A stretch of DNA of 64,000 bases. It comes from Flavobacterium sp. N2270 (GTDB taxonomy: Bacteria > Bacteroidota > Bacteroidia > Flavobacteriales > Flavobacteriaceae). Both the position numbers and the translations under genes were made by a program. The notes beneath the pieces are model-generated. The model saw only the letters and a program-made list of their open reading frames with translations. It did not search any database and had not been told where the DNA came from. Where the stretch lies: positions 1,674,001 to 1,738,000 of the forward strand of contig NZ_CP110005.1 in the NCBI RefSeq assembly GCF_025947225.1, written 5' to 3'. Shown in pieces: positions 42,480 to 52,701 of the stretch (the first letter of the stretch is position 1; every line of letters begins with the position of its first letter).

Positions 42480-43613
42480 TTAGTAATTTACATAATCAAC
42501 TATTTCAAGTCCGTAACCTATCATTCCAACACGTTTTGTGTGTTCTGTTTGATTAGAAAGTAATTTGATTTTTGAAATATCTATATCGTGTAAAATTTGG
42601 GCGCCAATGCCAAAATCTTTATTGTCCATTTTAATACTTGGCGCTTTTACAATTCCTTTTTCTTGAAGCTCTTTTAATTCTGTTAATCTAGAAAGTAATT
42701 CTAATGATTTTACTTCTTGATTAATGAATATAACGGCGCCTTGACCTTCTTCATTGATTTTTTTGAACATTCCATCTAGCTTTTTATCAGCATCGTTAGT
42801 TAATGTTCCTAATATATCATTGTTTACTTGTGTTGAGTTAATTCTTGTTAAAACCGCATCTCCACTGTTCCAAGTTCCTTTCGTAAGTGCTAAATGTACT
42901 TGTTTATTTGTAGTTTGTAAATAGGCTCTTAAGCGGAAAGTTCCAAAACGTGTTTCAATTTCAAAATCTTCCTTCTTTTGAATTAAACTATCATGCAACA
43001 TTCTATAAGCAACTAAATCTTCAATTGAGACCAATTTTAAATCGAATTTTTTAGCAACTTCAACAAGTTCAGGTAAACGAGCCATGGTTCCATCTTCGTT
43101 CATGATTTCAACGATAACTCCGGCTGATTTAAAACCAGCTAAGCGAGCAAAATCAATTGCAGCTTCTGTATGACCTGTTCTTCTTAAAACACCACCTTGT
43201 TTTGCAATAAGTGGAAAAATATGACCTGGACGAGCTAAATCAAAAGGTTTTGTGTCTGGGTTTACCAATGATAAAACTGTTTTTGCTCTATCTGCAGCAG
43301 AAATTCCGGTTGTAACTCCGTTTCCTCTTAAATCTACAGAAACAGTAAAGGCAGTTTCCATATGATCAGTATTATTTCTCACCATTGCATGTAAATCTAA
43401 TTCTTTACAGCGAGATTCGGTTAATGGAGTACATATAAGTCCACGACCATGAGTTGCCATGAAATTTATCATTTCTGGCGTTACCATTTCGGCAGCTGCT
43501 AAAAAATCGCCTTCATTTTCTCTATCTTCATCATCAACTACTATTATAACTTTGCCTTGTCGAATGTCTTCTATGGCTTCTTCAATAGTGTTAAGTTTTA
43601 TCTTGTTAGACAT
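42480..43613 (-). CDS. ribB: RibBA: DHBP synthase with degenerate GTP cyclohydrolase II domain
   Basis: 377 residues. The N-terminal 3,4-dihydroxy-2-butanone 4-phosphate synthase is complete ([10 protein letters not shown], 27-36; [13 protein letters not shown]). The C-terminal GCHII-like domain lacks the zinc cysteines: where GCHII has ECL...CDCG this protein has [19 protein letters not shown]. So only the RibB activity is expected (riboflavin synthesis). It touches the LptF/G stop. Confidence 0.92.
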   Translation of the reverse strand: MSNKIKLNTIEEAIEDIRQGKVIIVVDDEDRENEGDFLAAAEMVTPEMINFMATHGRGLICTPLTESRCKELDLHAMVRNNTDHMETAFTVSVDLRGNGVTTGISAADRAKTVLSLVNPDTKPFDLARPGHIFPLIAKQGGVLRRTGHTEAAIDFARLAGFKSAGVIVEIMNEDGTMARLPELVEVAKKFDLKLVSIEDLVAYRMLHDSLIQKKEDFEIETRFGTFRLRAYLQTTNKQVHLALTKGTWNSGDAVLTRINSTQVNNDILGTLTNDADKKLDGMFKKINEEGQGAVIFINQEVKSLELLSRLTELKELQEKGIVKAPSIKMDNKDFGIGAQILHDIDISKIKLLSNQTEHTKRVGMIGYGLEIVDYVNY

Positions 43614-45058
43614 TATAATTTGTTGTTTTGTTTATTAAACTTTGAAATTATTTTTTTGAAAGGATCTGTAATCCAATCAAAATTAATCATTATTCCAATA
43701 TCATTTGTAGCTCTATAAGTAAATAAAATTGCTAATGGTGTTAAAATAATTGACGAAAGCCAAACTCCTAACATAACCGGTAAAGCGTCTTCTTCAGCAA
43801 GTTTTCTGCCGAATAGATTTAAAAAGTGATATAAAATAAAAATTACAATTGCTAATACCATTGGTAATCCTAATCCGCCTTTTCTGATGATTGCTCCAAG
43901 TGGTGCTCCAATAAAAAACATTAAAAGACATGAATACGCCATTATGAACTTTTCATGAATAACAATCCAATGAGAATTAATATTTTTCTTTTTATATTCT
44001 AAATCCGTTTTACCATTACTAATACTAAACTCTGTGCTAATAGTATTATTTTTGGCTAATTCTAAGACTTTTTTTGCTTGTTCTAATGATAATATTTTTA
44101 ATATATCTTTTGTAGATTTATTATCAACTACAGCAATATTTTGATTTTTTTTAGAGTTAAAAATATTATCATTACGTGTAACAATATTTTCTGAAAACGA
44201 AACTATTTCTTTATTGTATTGATTTTGAAGTGAATCTACAGAATATTTTAACTCTCCAATGTTTAACATCTTTTCAGATGTTATTTCTTGATTGTCATCA
44301 ACCTTATTTAGTTTAGATAAATCAATATTTATAACGTATTTTTTAAAACTACTTTTTGCAAAAGGTTGTTTTTTTCGATCATTAATATCGCTTGGCTGTA
44401 TGTTTTCGTAATAATTACCATCTAGTAATGTAAGTTGTAGTAAGTTAGAATCTTCTGTACTTCCTAAAATTCCTTTTTTAGATTTAATTACAGTATTTGC
44501 ACCAAACCCATAGTTGGTATTTTTAATATGCATTATTACCCCATCAAGTAACTCTCCATTATCTCCTGATTTTTTATCAACTTTTATACTTATATTTCCT
44601 ATAGTATTAAACTGTCCTTCAGCAATTGCCATTGCAGGTTTTTGTTGAATAATTGTTTTTCTTAGGTTTAGAAAACGATATTGAGCATTTGGTATAACAT
44701 TATTTGCAAAGACAAAAGTAACTAAACTTAGCAATACAATTGCTAATGAAAGCATTCTCATTGCTCTGTTTAATGAAATTCCTGCCGATTTCATTGCGGC
44801 AAATTCATAGTTTTCTGAAAAACTTCCAAAAGTCATAATTCCTGCTAATAATACCGAAAGTGGTAATACTAGTGGAACAATAGTAGGAGCGTAGAAAGAA
44901 AGGAATTTTATTATTGTGAAAAAATCTAAATCTTTTCCAGCTAAATCAGCAATAAAAAGCCATATACCTTGTAAAATGAAGATAAAAAAAAGGATTACAA
45001 ATACCGTGGTAAATGTAATCATGTAAGATTTTAAAATGTACTTATCTAAAATTTTCAC
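43613..45058 (-). CDS. LptF/LptG-family permease (YjgP/YjgQ)
   Basis: 481 residues, three N-terminal helices, a long periplasmic domain (about 130-340) and three C-terminal helices. Part of the LptBFG ABC system that extracts lipopolysaccharide from the inner membrane. Followed by ribB, preceded by lolA. Confidence 0.92.
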   Translation of the reverse strand: MKILDKYILKSYMITFTTVFVILFFIFILQGIWLFIADLAGKDLDFFTIIKFLSFYAPTIVPLVLPLSVLLAGIMTFGSFSENYEFAAMKSAGISLNRAMRMLSLAIVLLSLVTFVFANNVIPNAQYRFLNLRKTIIQQKPAMAIAEGQFNTIGNISIKVDKKSGDNGELLDGVIMHIKNTNYGFGANTVIKSKKGILGSTEDSNLLQLTLLDGNYYENIQPSDINDRKKQPFAKSSFKKYVINIDLSKLNKVDDNQEITSEKMLNIGELKYSVDSLQNQYNKEIVSFSENIVTRNDNIFNSKKNQNIAVVDNKSTKDILKILSLEQAKKVLELAKNNTISTEFSISNGKTDLEYKKKNINSHWIVIHEKFIMAYSCLLMFFIGAPLGAIIRKGGLGLPMVLAIVIFILYHFLNLFGRKLAEEDALPVMLGVWLSSIILTPLAILFTYRATNDIGIMINFDWITDPFKKIISKFNKQNNKL

Positions 45059-45061
45059 CTT

Positions 45062-45706
45062 TTAGTCTAATCTGTTGATGTAGTAATTAGGATACTTTGA
45101 TTGTGTAAAGGTAAAATGATTTTTTGATAAAGGTTGGTTTGTTTTAAAAGAATTAACAGTTAATGTCGTTTTAGTACCGTTTTTACCTAATTCAATAAGG
45201 TTATAAATGTTTTTTGTTTGTACATCTATACCAATAAGAATTTCTTTACGCTGATCTTTAGAACTTATAGGAATTAATTTTACATACTGTATTTTTCTGC
45301 CTTTTACATTTTGTAAAATATCCCATGAATATTTGTATCCAGATTGAAAGAATGTTAACATTTTAGATGGTGTTACTGCATTTTCATCGCTATCATCAAA
45401 CTTAGAAATGGTGATTTCTTCATCTTCAGGAACTATAGTGTAAACTTTCTTGCCATCAAATATTTTAGTAACTCCCATAAAGTTTAAATTATATAAATTT
45501 CCTTTAAGGGCAACATTTCCTTTACTTTCTTGATTAATGTTTTCTTTTGGGTTATTCAAAGAATACTTAAAATCGATTACAATATTGTTATATGTTTTTA
45601 TTTTTGCTGAAACGTCATCTAACAAGTTTTTAGCTTTAGCTGAATTTTGAGCTTGTAATGAGAAAGTCGCTATTAAAAGAAAGAATATTTTAAAAAATTT
45701 GTTCAT
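45062..45706 (-). CDS. lolA: LolA-like outer-membrane lipoprotein carrier
   Basis: 214 residues with a signal peptide (LLIATFSLQAQ). Typical half-barrel pattern with LLDDVSAKIKTYNNI at the start. Moves lipoproteins through the periplasm. Lies in a tight ftsK-lolA-lptF/G-ribB run. Confidence 0.88.
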   Translation of the reverse strand: MNKFFKIFFLLIATFSLQAQNSAKAKNLLDDVSAKIKTYNNIVIDFKYSLNNPKENINQESKGNVALKGNLYNLNFMGVTKIFDGKKVYTIVPEDEEITISKFDDSDENAVTPSKMLTFFQSGYKYSWDILQNVKGRKIQYVKLIPISSKDQRKEILIGIDVQTKNIYNLIELGKNGTKTTLTVNSFKTNQPLSKNHFTFTQSKYPNYYINRLD

Positions 45707-45711
45707 TTTGA

Positions 45712-48198
45712 TTAACTATTATTTTGTTCGTTATTTAAAAATTGTTCAAGAGCAACTAAATCAGGAATTAATACAGAACGAGCTTTACTTCCTTCAAAAC
45801 CACCTACAATTCCGGCAGCTTCTAATTGATCAATAATTCGACCCGCTCTGTTGTAACCTAATTTTAGTTTTCTTTGTATTAAAGAAGCACTACCTTGTTG
45901 AGCTGTTACTATAACTTCTGCAGCTTCTCTAAACAGTGTATCCCTTTCGGAAATATTAATATCAAGAGTCGTGCCACTTTCCTCACCAACATACTCTGGT
46001 AAAAGATAAGCATCCGGATAAGCTTTTTGTCCTCCAATAAAGTCACAAACCTTTTCTACTTCTGGTGTATCGATAAATGCACATTGTACACGAACCATAT
46101 CATTTCCATTAGTATACAGCATATCTCCACGACCAATTAATTGATCGGCTCCACCAGCATCTAAAATAGTTCTTGAATCTATTTTTGACATTACTCTAAA
46201 TGCTATTCTGGCTGGAAAATTGGCTTTAATCATACCTGTAATTACATTTACAGATGGTCTTTGTGTTGCAATAATTAAGTGAATACCAATTGCACGAGCC
46301 AATTGAGCTAAACGAGCAATAGGAGTTTCTACTTCTTTGCCTGCAGTCATAATTAAATCGGCGAATTCATCAACGACTAAAACAATATAGGGTAAGAAAC
46401 GGTGTCCATTTTCTGGATTTAATTTTCGTGTTTTAAACTTTTCATTGTATTCTTTAATGTTACGAACCATTGCATCTTTTAATAAAGAGTAACGGTTATC
46501 CATTTCAATACATAATGAATTTAAAGTGTTGATTACCTTTGTGTTATCGGTGATAATTGCTTCTTCATTATCGGGTAGTTTAGCCAAATAATGACGTTCA
46601 ATTTTATTAAAAAGTGTTAATTCTACTTTCTTTGGATCAACTAAAACAAATTTGACTTCAGCTGGATGTTTTTTGTATAAAAGTGAAGCTAAGATAGCAT
46701 TTAACCCAACCGATTTACCTTGTCCGGTTGCTCCAGCCATTAAAAGGTGAGGCATTTTCGCTAAATCAACTACAAATGTTTCGTTTGAAATGGTTTTCCC
46801 TATAGCAATAGGTAACTCCATTTCTGCTTGTTGGAATTTTGGTGAAGAAATAACACTTTTCATAGAAACCATAGTAGGATTACTATTGGGTACTTCAATA
46901 CCAATCGTTCCTTTCCCTGGAATTGGGGCAATAATACGAATTCCTAATGCTGCAAGTGATAATGCAATATCGTCTTCAAGGTTTTTAATTTTTGATATAC
47001 GAATTCCAGCATCAGGTACAATCTCATATAAAGTAACTGTTGGACCAACAGTTGCTTTGATTTGGGTGATACCAATACTGTAGTTTTTTAATGTACTTAC
47101 AATTCGGTTTTTATTGTCTTCTAATTCTTCTTGATTAATTGTAATTCCGCCATTTGAATAGTCTTTTAATAATTCAATAGGTGGGAATTTGTAATTTGAA
47201 AGTTCTAAAGTTGGGTCAAATTCTCCAAAATCTTGAACTAATCGTGCAGCAATATTTTCTGTAACGGATTCTTCTTCTTCAGTTTTTTCAATCACAAAAT
47301 CATCAGTAGGTTCAATCTCTTGCTGAGTTTCCTCTTCTATTTTCTCTTTTAATTTTGGCTCTAGACTTAATTCAGAAGCGTTAGATATTGTTGGCTTTAA
47401 ATCTTCTTTATTGATTTCAAATGAAGACGTTGGTTTCATTTCAATTTTTGAAATAGCTTCTTCATCTTCTCTAATAATGAAATCGTCATCGCCAGTAGTA
47501 ATATCTGTAGATGCAACAATATCAGGAGAAGGAGTAGAGTTATCTTCAAAACTTACATCTTGTAATAAGTCTTTTTGATCAATTTCGTCTTTTAATTCTT
47601 TACTTGGTCGTTCAAATGCTTCTTTAATTTTGTCTGGGGAGATTCTAATTTTAAAAACTAAAAAGAGTACTAATCCAAAAATAAGCAATAAAGCTGTTCC
47701 TGCTTTTCCTATATAATCTTGAATGAATAAATTCATTTCAAAGCCTATCGTTCCTGCTAATTCGGGTAAATAACTCCAGAAAAAACCAAAACTAATTGAA
47801 ATTATGATGATTAAATATAAATCCCAAAAAAGCGTTTTCTTTAATTTAGATAAAGAAAGATCTAAAATTAAATATACACCAGCTAAAAATAAAACTCTAA
47901 CAAATATAAATGAGGCTACACCAAAACCTTTGTAAATGAATAAATCCGATAAATAGGCTCCAATTTTCCCTAACCAATTATCAACCTTTCGTTCTCTATT
48001 GAAAACTTCAAGAACTTGACTCTGATCATTATGTCCAGTTAAAAAGAACGATATAAATGACAAAAGTAAAGCCAAAGCAATAAGTGACAATAAAATTCCA
48101 ATAGTGAATTTTTGTTGTCGTGAAAGCTTTTTTGGCAGACGATTTTCTTTATTTGAAGTATCGCTATTTTGAGTTTCTTTTTTACTTTTTTTGGTCAT
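45712..48198 (-). CDS. ftsK: DNA translocase FtsK
   Basis: 828 residues. Four N-terminal helices (about 30-185), an acidic linker (190-320), the motor with Walker A GATGQGKS (about 483-490) and Walker B VLVVDEFADL, and the C-terminal gamma winged helix (GSASLIQRKLKLGYNRAGRI). Segregates chromosome termini at division. Confidence 0.95.
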   Translation of the reverse strand: MTKKSKKETQNSDTSNKENRLPKKLSRQQKFTIGILLSLIALALLLSFISFFLTGHNDQSQVLEVFNRERKVDNWLGKIGAYLSDLFIYKGFGVASFIFVRVLFLAGVYLILDLSLSKLKKTLFWDLYLIIIISISFGFFWSYLPELAGTIGFEMNLFIQDYIGKAGTALLLIFGLVLFLVFKIRISPDKIKEAFERPSKELKDEIDQKDLLQDVSFEDNSTPSPDIVASTDITTGDDDFIIREDEEAISKIEMKPTSSFEINKEDLKPTISNASELSLEPKLKEKIEEETQQEIEPTDDFVIEKTEEEESVTENIAARLVQDFGEFDPTLELSNYKFPPIELLKDYSNGGITINQEELEDNKNRIVSTLKNYSIGITQIKATVGPTVTLYEIVPDAGIRISKIKNLEDDIALSLAALGIRIIAPIPGKGTIGIEVPNSNPTMVSMKSVISSPKFQQAEMELPIAIGKTISNETFVVDLAKMPHLLMAGATGQGKSVGLNAILASLLYKKHPAEVKFVLVDPKKVELTLFNKIERHYLAKLPDNEEAIITDNTKVINTLNSLCIEMDNRYSLLKDAMVRNIKEYNEKFKTRKLNPENGHRFLPYIVLVVDEFADLIMTAGKEVETPIARLAQLARAIGIHLIIATQRPSVNVITGMIKANFPARIAFRVMSKIDSRTILDAGGADQLIGRGDMLYTNGNDMVRVQCAFIDTPEVEKVCDFIGGQKAYPDAYLLPEYVGEESGTTLDINISERDTLFREAAEVIVTAQQGSASLIQRKLKLGYNRAGRIIDQLEAAGIVGGFEGSKARSVLIPDLVALEQFLNNEQNNS

Positions 48199-48230
48199 GA
48201 AATAAACACTAATTTACAAAAATAGGGATT

Positions 48231-48605
48231 TTATGATAAATAAGGAATATAAATTATAGCAGCAATAATTATTGCCGTCATAGCAGCAAAGAAAACAGCT
48301 CCAGCAGCAATGTCTTTTATAAAACCTATTCTTTCATGATAATCAGGATGAATAAAATCGGCTATTTTTTCTACTGCAGTGTTTAATCCTTCAATGCTTA
48401 AAACTAAACCAATGGCTAAAGTTTGAAACAACCACTCAGTTTTTGTTATTCCAAAGTAAAAACCTGCAATTGTTATAAGAACACCGATTGATATTTGTGA
48501 AATGACACTATGTTCAGTGTTTGCTAATTTATAAGCTCCAAGAATAGCATATTTAAAACTTTTCATCCTTCCAGATAAAAAGCGTTCATCTTTTTCAAAT
48601 TTCAT
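48231..48605 (-). CDS. dgkA: Diacylglycerol/undecaprenol kinase family protein
   Basis: 124 residues, three helices. The family block EGLNTAVEKIADF (72-84) carries Glu72, Asn75 and Glu79. Phosphorylates lipid alcohols in the inner membrane. Confidence 0.92.
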   Translation of the reverse strand: MKFEKDERFLSGRMKSFKYAILGAYKLANTEHSVISQISIGVLITIAGFYFGITKTEWLFQTLAIGLVLSIEGLNTAVEKIADFIHPDYHERIGFIKDIAAGAVFFAAMTAIIIAAIIYIPYLS

Positions 48606-48609
48606 ATTA

Positions 48610-49107
48610 TTATAATGCTTTTAAAGCAGCTTCATAATTTGGTTCGTCTGCAATTTCATTAACTTGCTCAGCATGTTTTACCATTCCATTTTCATCTAAA
48701 ACAATTACTACTCTAGAATGTAAACCAGCTAAAGGTCCGTCAGTAATTTCTAAGCCAAAATCTTTTCCAAATTTTCCTGTATTAAAATCAGATAAGTTAA
48801 CTACGTTTTCTAATCCTTCAGCACCACAAAAACGTTTTTGAGCAAAAGGTAAATCACGTGAAATACATAATACTTTAGTATTTTCTAATTCACCTGCTTT
48901 TTGGTTGAAATTTCTAACAGATGCAGCACAAGTTCCAGTATCAATACTTGGAAAAATATTTAAAACCACTTTACTTCCAGAGAAATCTGACAAAGTAGCC
49001 GTTGATAAATCGTTTTGAATTAAAGAAAAATCAGGTGATTTAGAACCAACTTTTGGTAATTCTCCTGATGTATGTATTGGATTTCCTCCTAATGTGATAT
49101 TTGCCAT
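48610..49107 (-). CDS. tpx: Thiol peroxidase Tpx
   Basis: 165 residues, atypical 2-Cys peroxiredoxin. Peroxidatic Cys60 in [10 protein letters not shown] and resolving Cys94 in KRFCGAEGL. Uses thioredoxin to reduce peroxides. Confidence 0.95.
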   Translation of the reverse strand: MANITLGGNPIHTSGELPKVGSKSPDFSLIQNDLSTATLSDFSGSKVVLNIFPSIDTGTCAASVRNFNQKAGELENTKVLCISRDLPFAQKRFCGAEGLENVVNLSDFNTGKFGKDFGLEITDGPLAGLHSRVVIVLDENGMVKHAEQVNEIADEPNYEAALKAL

Positions 49108-49251
49108 AATATAATTATTTTTTGAACCTCAAAAGTAATAAATATAAATTGAAAGACCTTAATATATTACTTGATATAAATTTTTTATTCCTTTTTTAAA
49201 ACCAAAAGAAAAGTTCTCTCGTAAATGACTATATAACTTAAAAATAAATTT

Positions 49252-49821
49252 ATGAAATCAATTAACAAAATTAATGTTGCTCTTTTAGCTTTTTCTTTAT
49301 TTTTTGGAATTACCGCTATGGCTCAAAAAATGGAAAAAACTGTTGAAGTAGGAGGAGCACCTATGTATCCAAGTAAAAACATAGTTGAAAATGCAGTAAA
49401 TTCTAAAGATCATACTACTCTTGTAGCAGCTGTAAAAACTGCAGGTTTAGTTGATGTGTTAATGTCTGAAGGTCCATTTACCGTTTTTGCCCCAACAAAT
49501 GCCGCGTTTGATAAATTACCAGCAGGAACAGTTGAAACTTTATTAAAACCAGAAAATTTAAAAACACTGCAAACCATTTTAACCTATCATGTAGTTGCGG
49601 GAAAAATGAATAAAAGTGATATTTTAATGGCTATTAAAAAGGGAAAAGGAAAAGCAATGATGACAACTGTAAGTGGTGGAACTCTTACTGCTTGGATGAA
49701 AGGAAAAAATTTATATATAACAGATGAAAACGGTACTAGTTCTATGATAACAATTACCGATGTTAACCAGAAAAACGGAGTTATCCATGTAGTGGATACT
49801 GTTGTTTTGCCAAAGTCATAA
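49252..49821 (+). CDS. Secreted fasciclin-domain protein
   Basis: 189 residues. Signal peptide (FFGITAMAQK). One FAS1 domain: DHTTLVAAVKTAGLVDVL, GPFTVFAPTNAAFDKLPAG and a final NGVIHVVDTVVLP. Putative surface adhesion protein. Ends at a strong terminator. Confidence 0.93.
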   Translation: MKSINKINVALLAFSLFFGITAMAQKMEKTVEVGGAPMYPSKNIVENAVNSKDHTTLVAAVKTAGLVDVLMSEGPFTVFAPTNAAFDKLPAGTVETLLKPENLKTLQTILTYHVVAGKMNKSDILMAIKKGKGKAMMTTVSGGTLTAWMKGKNLYITDENGTSSMITITDVNQKNGVIHVVDTVVLPKS

Positions 49822-49845
49822 TTGGTGTTTAGTTTGTTTAGTTTG

Positions 49846-49873
49846 AAAATCTCCATTGAAAAATGGAGATTTT
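49846..49873 (+). terminator. Terminator of the fasciclin gene
   Basis: aaaatctccatt (49846-49857), gaaa loop and aatggagatttt with an eight-T tract. Confidence 0.85.
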
Positions 49874-49879
49874 TTTTAT

Positions 49880-50464
49880 TTATAATAATTCCTTACTTTT
49901 TAAAATCATTCTTGTGACAGAATAAAGAACGGCTCCATTCCAATCATTCATGTAATCTGTTAAAACATATACAGAAGAATTAGATTTTGAACTTAGTGAA
50001 TAATAATTTGTATAATTTTTTGTTAGTAAATCTTCCCAAAAAATAAATTTATTATTAAAACTGATACCTTCTTTAGTGAATTCAATGTCGTTTATTTTAA
50101 ATGGAATTTCATTTGAAAAATTTTCAAGATGTTTTCTAGAGATATCATCAAAGTAATATTCTTCTAAAAGACTTATGATTTTAAAGTATTTTTCAGTTAA
50201 TAACTTTATATTTATTTTATAAATAGACTTTAATCTGATTTTTATAACAATTCCTTCATTATTTATTATGTCAATACAATAAATTCTTCCGAATGTAAAA
50301 GAGTATCCATTAATCCATTTCACTCCAAATTTAAATCCAGATATATTTTCTTTATTAAATTTGAAATCATTCTCATCAAATTCAATATAATCTTGATGAA
50401 AAGTTAATGTTCTTTTTCGGTTATATAAAGAAGACTTTATGGATATTTTTATTATCTCTTTCAA
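49880..50464 (-). CDS. Conserved hypothetical protein
   Basis: 194 residues, no signal peptide. Beta-rich with Ile/Phe/Asn/Lys, PH-like in its N-terminal half (RTLTFHQDYIEFDENDFKF). It overlaps the esterase stop by four bases. Not recognised. Confidence 0.7.
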   Translation of the reverse strand: MKEIIKISIKSSLYNRKRTLTFHQDYIEFDENDFKFNKENISGFKFGVKWINGYSFTFGRIYCIDIINNEGIVIKIRLKSIYKINIKLLTEKYFKIISLLEEYYFDDISRKHLENFSNEIPFKINDIEFTKEGISFNNKFIFWEDLLTKNYTNYYSLSSKSNSSVYVLTDYMNDWNGAVLYSVTRMILKSKELL

Positions 50465-51108
50465 AGATTATTATTTTCTAACCAATTTTTAAAATCATAA
50501 AAATTCTGAGGAGCAACACCGTGACCAATAGGATATTCTTTATACATAACCTCTAAGCCTAAATTTTGTAAAAAAGGTTCTGCTTTTCTTGCCCAATCAA
50601 CTGGTATTACTTGATCTACAGTTCCGTGAGAAACGAAGAATTTTAAATTACTAAGGTCTTTAGATTTGAAATCTTCTGTAATTATTTTTTCATTTAAATA
50701 GCCGCTTAAGGCAACGACTCTTGCAATTTTTTCAGGATAAGATAGAGCAGCGGCATAACTTAAAATAGCACCTTGACTGAAGCCAATTAAACTAACTTGT
50801 GTTTCATCAATAGGGTATTTAGCAATTAATTTATCAATAAATTGAATGATTAATTCTCTAGACTCAATAGCTTGTACATCATCAGAAAATTTATTTTCAT
50901 CTGCATCAAAATGTATCGCATACCAAGCATGTCCGTAAGGTTGTAAATCATAAGGAGCCCTTACTGAAACCACATAATATTCATCTGGTAATTCGCTTGC
51001 GAAAGAAAATAAATCTTCTTCGTTACTTCCATAGCCGTGTAATAATAGTAATAACGGATTTTTCTCTTGTTTTATTTTTGGTTCTCTAACGAGGTAAGTA
51101 AGATTCAT
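50461..51108 (-). CDS. Alpha/beta hydrolase (carboxylesterase/phospholipase type)
   Basis: 215 residues from the ATG at 51108, which clears the preceding gene by 10 bases; an in-frame start at 51156 would overlap it. GYGSNEED oxyanion loop, nucleophile GFSQG, Asp in DQVIPVDWA and His in IGHGVAP complete the triad. Confidence 0.9.
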   Translation of the reverse strand: MNLTYLVREPKIKQEKNPLLLLLHGYGSNEEDLFSFASELPDEYYVVSVRAPYDLQPYGHAWYAIHFDADENKFSDDVQAIESRELIIQFIDKLIAKYPIDETQVSLIGFSQGAILSYAAALSYPEKIARVVALSGYLNEKIITEDFKSKDLSNLKFFVSHGTVDQVIPVDWARKAEPFLQNLGLEVMYKEYPIGHGVAPQNFYDFKNWLENNNL

Positions 51109-51118
51109 TTTTTTATTT

Positions 51119-51445
51119 TTATAAATTTTTAAATGTTTTTTGGTAAAATTCTCCAACTAAAGGAACCATTCTTTTTTCACCACTTAAAGCGCCTAAAAAG
51201 CCATAGATCCAAAGAATAAAAATAAATACCCAAAATGCAGAAGAAACCATCCAACTATCAAAATATCCGATAGGATAACCTAATAAAAAGAAAGTTAAAA
51301 AAATGCCTAATGCTTGTCGAATATGAAAACTTGCAAATTCACTTCTTTTTTCTTCTTGATTCATAAAAATGGCCACAATACTTCCAATAATTGTAAAATA
51401 GCTAACTATCGCAGTCGTTTTTCCTTTTTCAATATCATTTTGCAT
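51119..51445 (-). CDS. DUF4870-like small membrane protein
   Basis: 108 residues, three helices. ASFHIRQALGIFLTFFLLG with a conserved His is typical of DUF4870-type proteins. Between the dihydroorotase-like and esterase genes. Confidence 0.78.
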   Translation of the reverse strand: MQNDIEKGKTTAIVSYFTIIGSIVAIFMNQEEKRSEFASFHIRQALGIFLTFFLLGYPIGYFDSWMVSSAFWVFIFILWIYGFLGALSGEKRMVPLVGEFYQKTFKNL

Positions 51446-51447
51446 GC

Positions 51448-52701
51448 TTATAAAATTAAAGTATTGTTATTATAAATCCCTAAGGCTTTTCCTTTCATAG
51501 TTTGACCTAAAAATGCTGAATTTTTAGATTTTGACAATATGTTTTCTTTCGTAAAAGTCCAATTGTCATTTATGTTGAATAAACTTAAATTAGCTGTTGA
51601 ACCAACTTTTATAGTATTTTCTTCTATTCCAAATATCGATTTTACTGAAGTCAATTTTTCAATGATAACTTCTAGTGGAAGAACGGTTTGCAAAGCACCA
51701 AAAGCACTTTCAAGCCCAACTGTTCCATCTTTTGCTAAATCAAATTCTAACTTTTTATGTTCTATGTCTAACGGATTATGGTCAGATGTGATGCAATCTA
51801 TCGTTCCATCAATTACAGCATTGATTAAAGCTTTTCTTGTTGCTTCATCGCGTAAAGGTGGCGCTACTTTATAACGAGAATCAAAACCTTCTAATTCATT
51901 ATCTGTTAAGATTAATTGATGCACAGCTACACTACAAGTAACCTGTAATCCTTTGGCTTTCGCTTCTTTAATTAATTCAATCGATTTTATAGTTGAAATG
52001 GTAGCAATGTGCATTTTTCCACCAGTATATTCTAACAGAAATAAATTTCTGGCAATGTGCAATTCTTCAGCTAAAGTTGGAATTCCTTTTAAACCTAATT
52101 TGGTTGAAACAGGTCCTTCATGTACAATTCCTTTTCCTTTAATTGAATTATCTAAACAGTAACTTATTACCAATCCGTCAAAATCTTGTACATATTGCAA
52201 GGCTATCTTTTGAATGTTGGCATTTTGAATCGCTTTGTTATAATCTCCAAAAGCAATTGCACCTGCGTTTTTCATGTCAAATAATTCCGCCAAATCATTT
52301 CCTTCGCTTCCTACTGTCAGAGCTCCAATTGGATACAAATCGGTTGCGTTGTTTTTAGCTTTATCCATAACAAATCGTATTTGCGATTGGTTGTCAATTA
52401 CAGGAAAACTATTTGGTTGTAAAGCTACCGCAGTAAATCCGCTTTTTGCCGCTACTTTTAATCCGTTTGCTATAGTTTCTCTGTCTTCAAAACCTGGTTC
52501 TCCAAAAGAAACCGAGCTGTCCATCCAACCTTGAGATATATGTAAATCATCTTCCACAATTTCGATAAAATCAGCATCAGAAGTTAGGTTTTTACCTATT
52601 TCAATGATTTTTCCATCTTGAATTTTAATATCGACCGTTTGTTTGTGAAAAGCACTTTTTGGGTCAATAATTGTGGCGTTTTTTAAAACAATATTTGTCA
52701 T
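51448..52701 (-). CDS. Dihydroorotase-like amidohydrolase lacking the HxH metal site
   Basis: 417 residues. The amidohydrolase fold is clear (MHIATISTIKSIELI; ITSDHNPLD). The first metal motif, normally DxHxHxREPG, reads DSSVSFGEPG (61-70), so both His are Ser and the substrate Arg is Gly. It is probably inactive as a dihydroorotase. Inactive DHOase paralogues act as partners of aspartate carbamoyltransferase in other bacteria. Overlaps the BatA gene by four bases. Confidence 0.88.
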   Translation of the reverse strand: MTNIVLKNATIIDPKSAFHKQTVDIKIQDGKIIEIGKNLTSDADFIEIVEDDLHISQGWMDSSVSFGEPGFEDRETIANGLKVAAKSGFTAVALQPNSFPVIDNQSQIRFVMDKAKNNATDLYPIGALTVGSEGNDLAELFDMKNAGAIAFGDYNKAIQNANIQKIALQYVQDFDGLVISYCLDNSIKGKGIVHEGPVSTKLGLKGIPTLAEELHIARNLFLLEYTGGKMHIATISTIKSIELIKEAKAKGLQVTCSVAVHQLILTDNELEGFDSRYKVAPPLRDEATRKALINAVIDGTIDCITSDHNPLDIEHKKLEFDLAKDGTVGLESAFGALQTVLPLEVIIEKLTSVKSIFGIEENTIKVGSTANLSLFNINDNWTFTKENILSKSKNSAFLGQTMKGKALGIYNNNTLIL

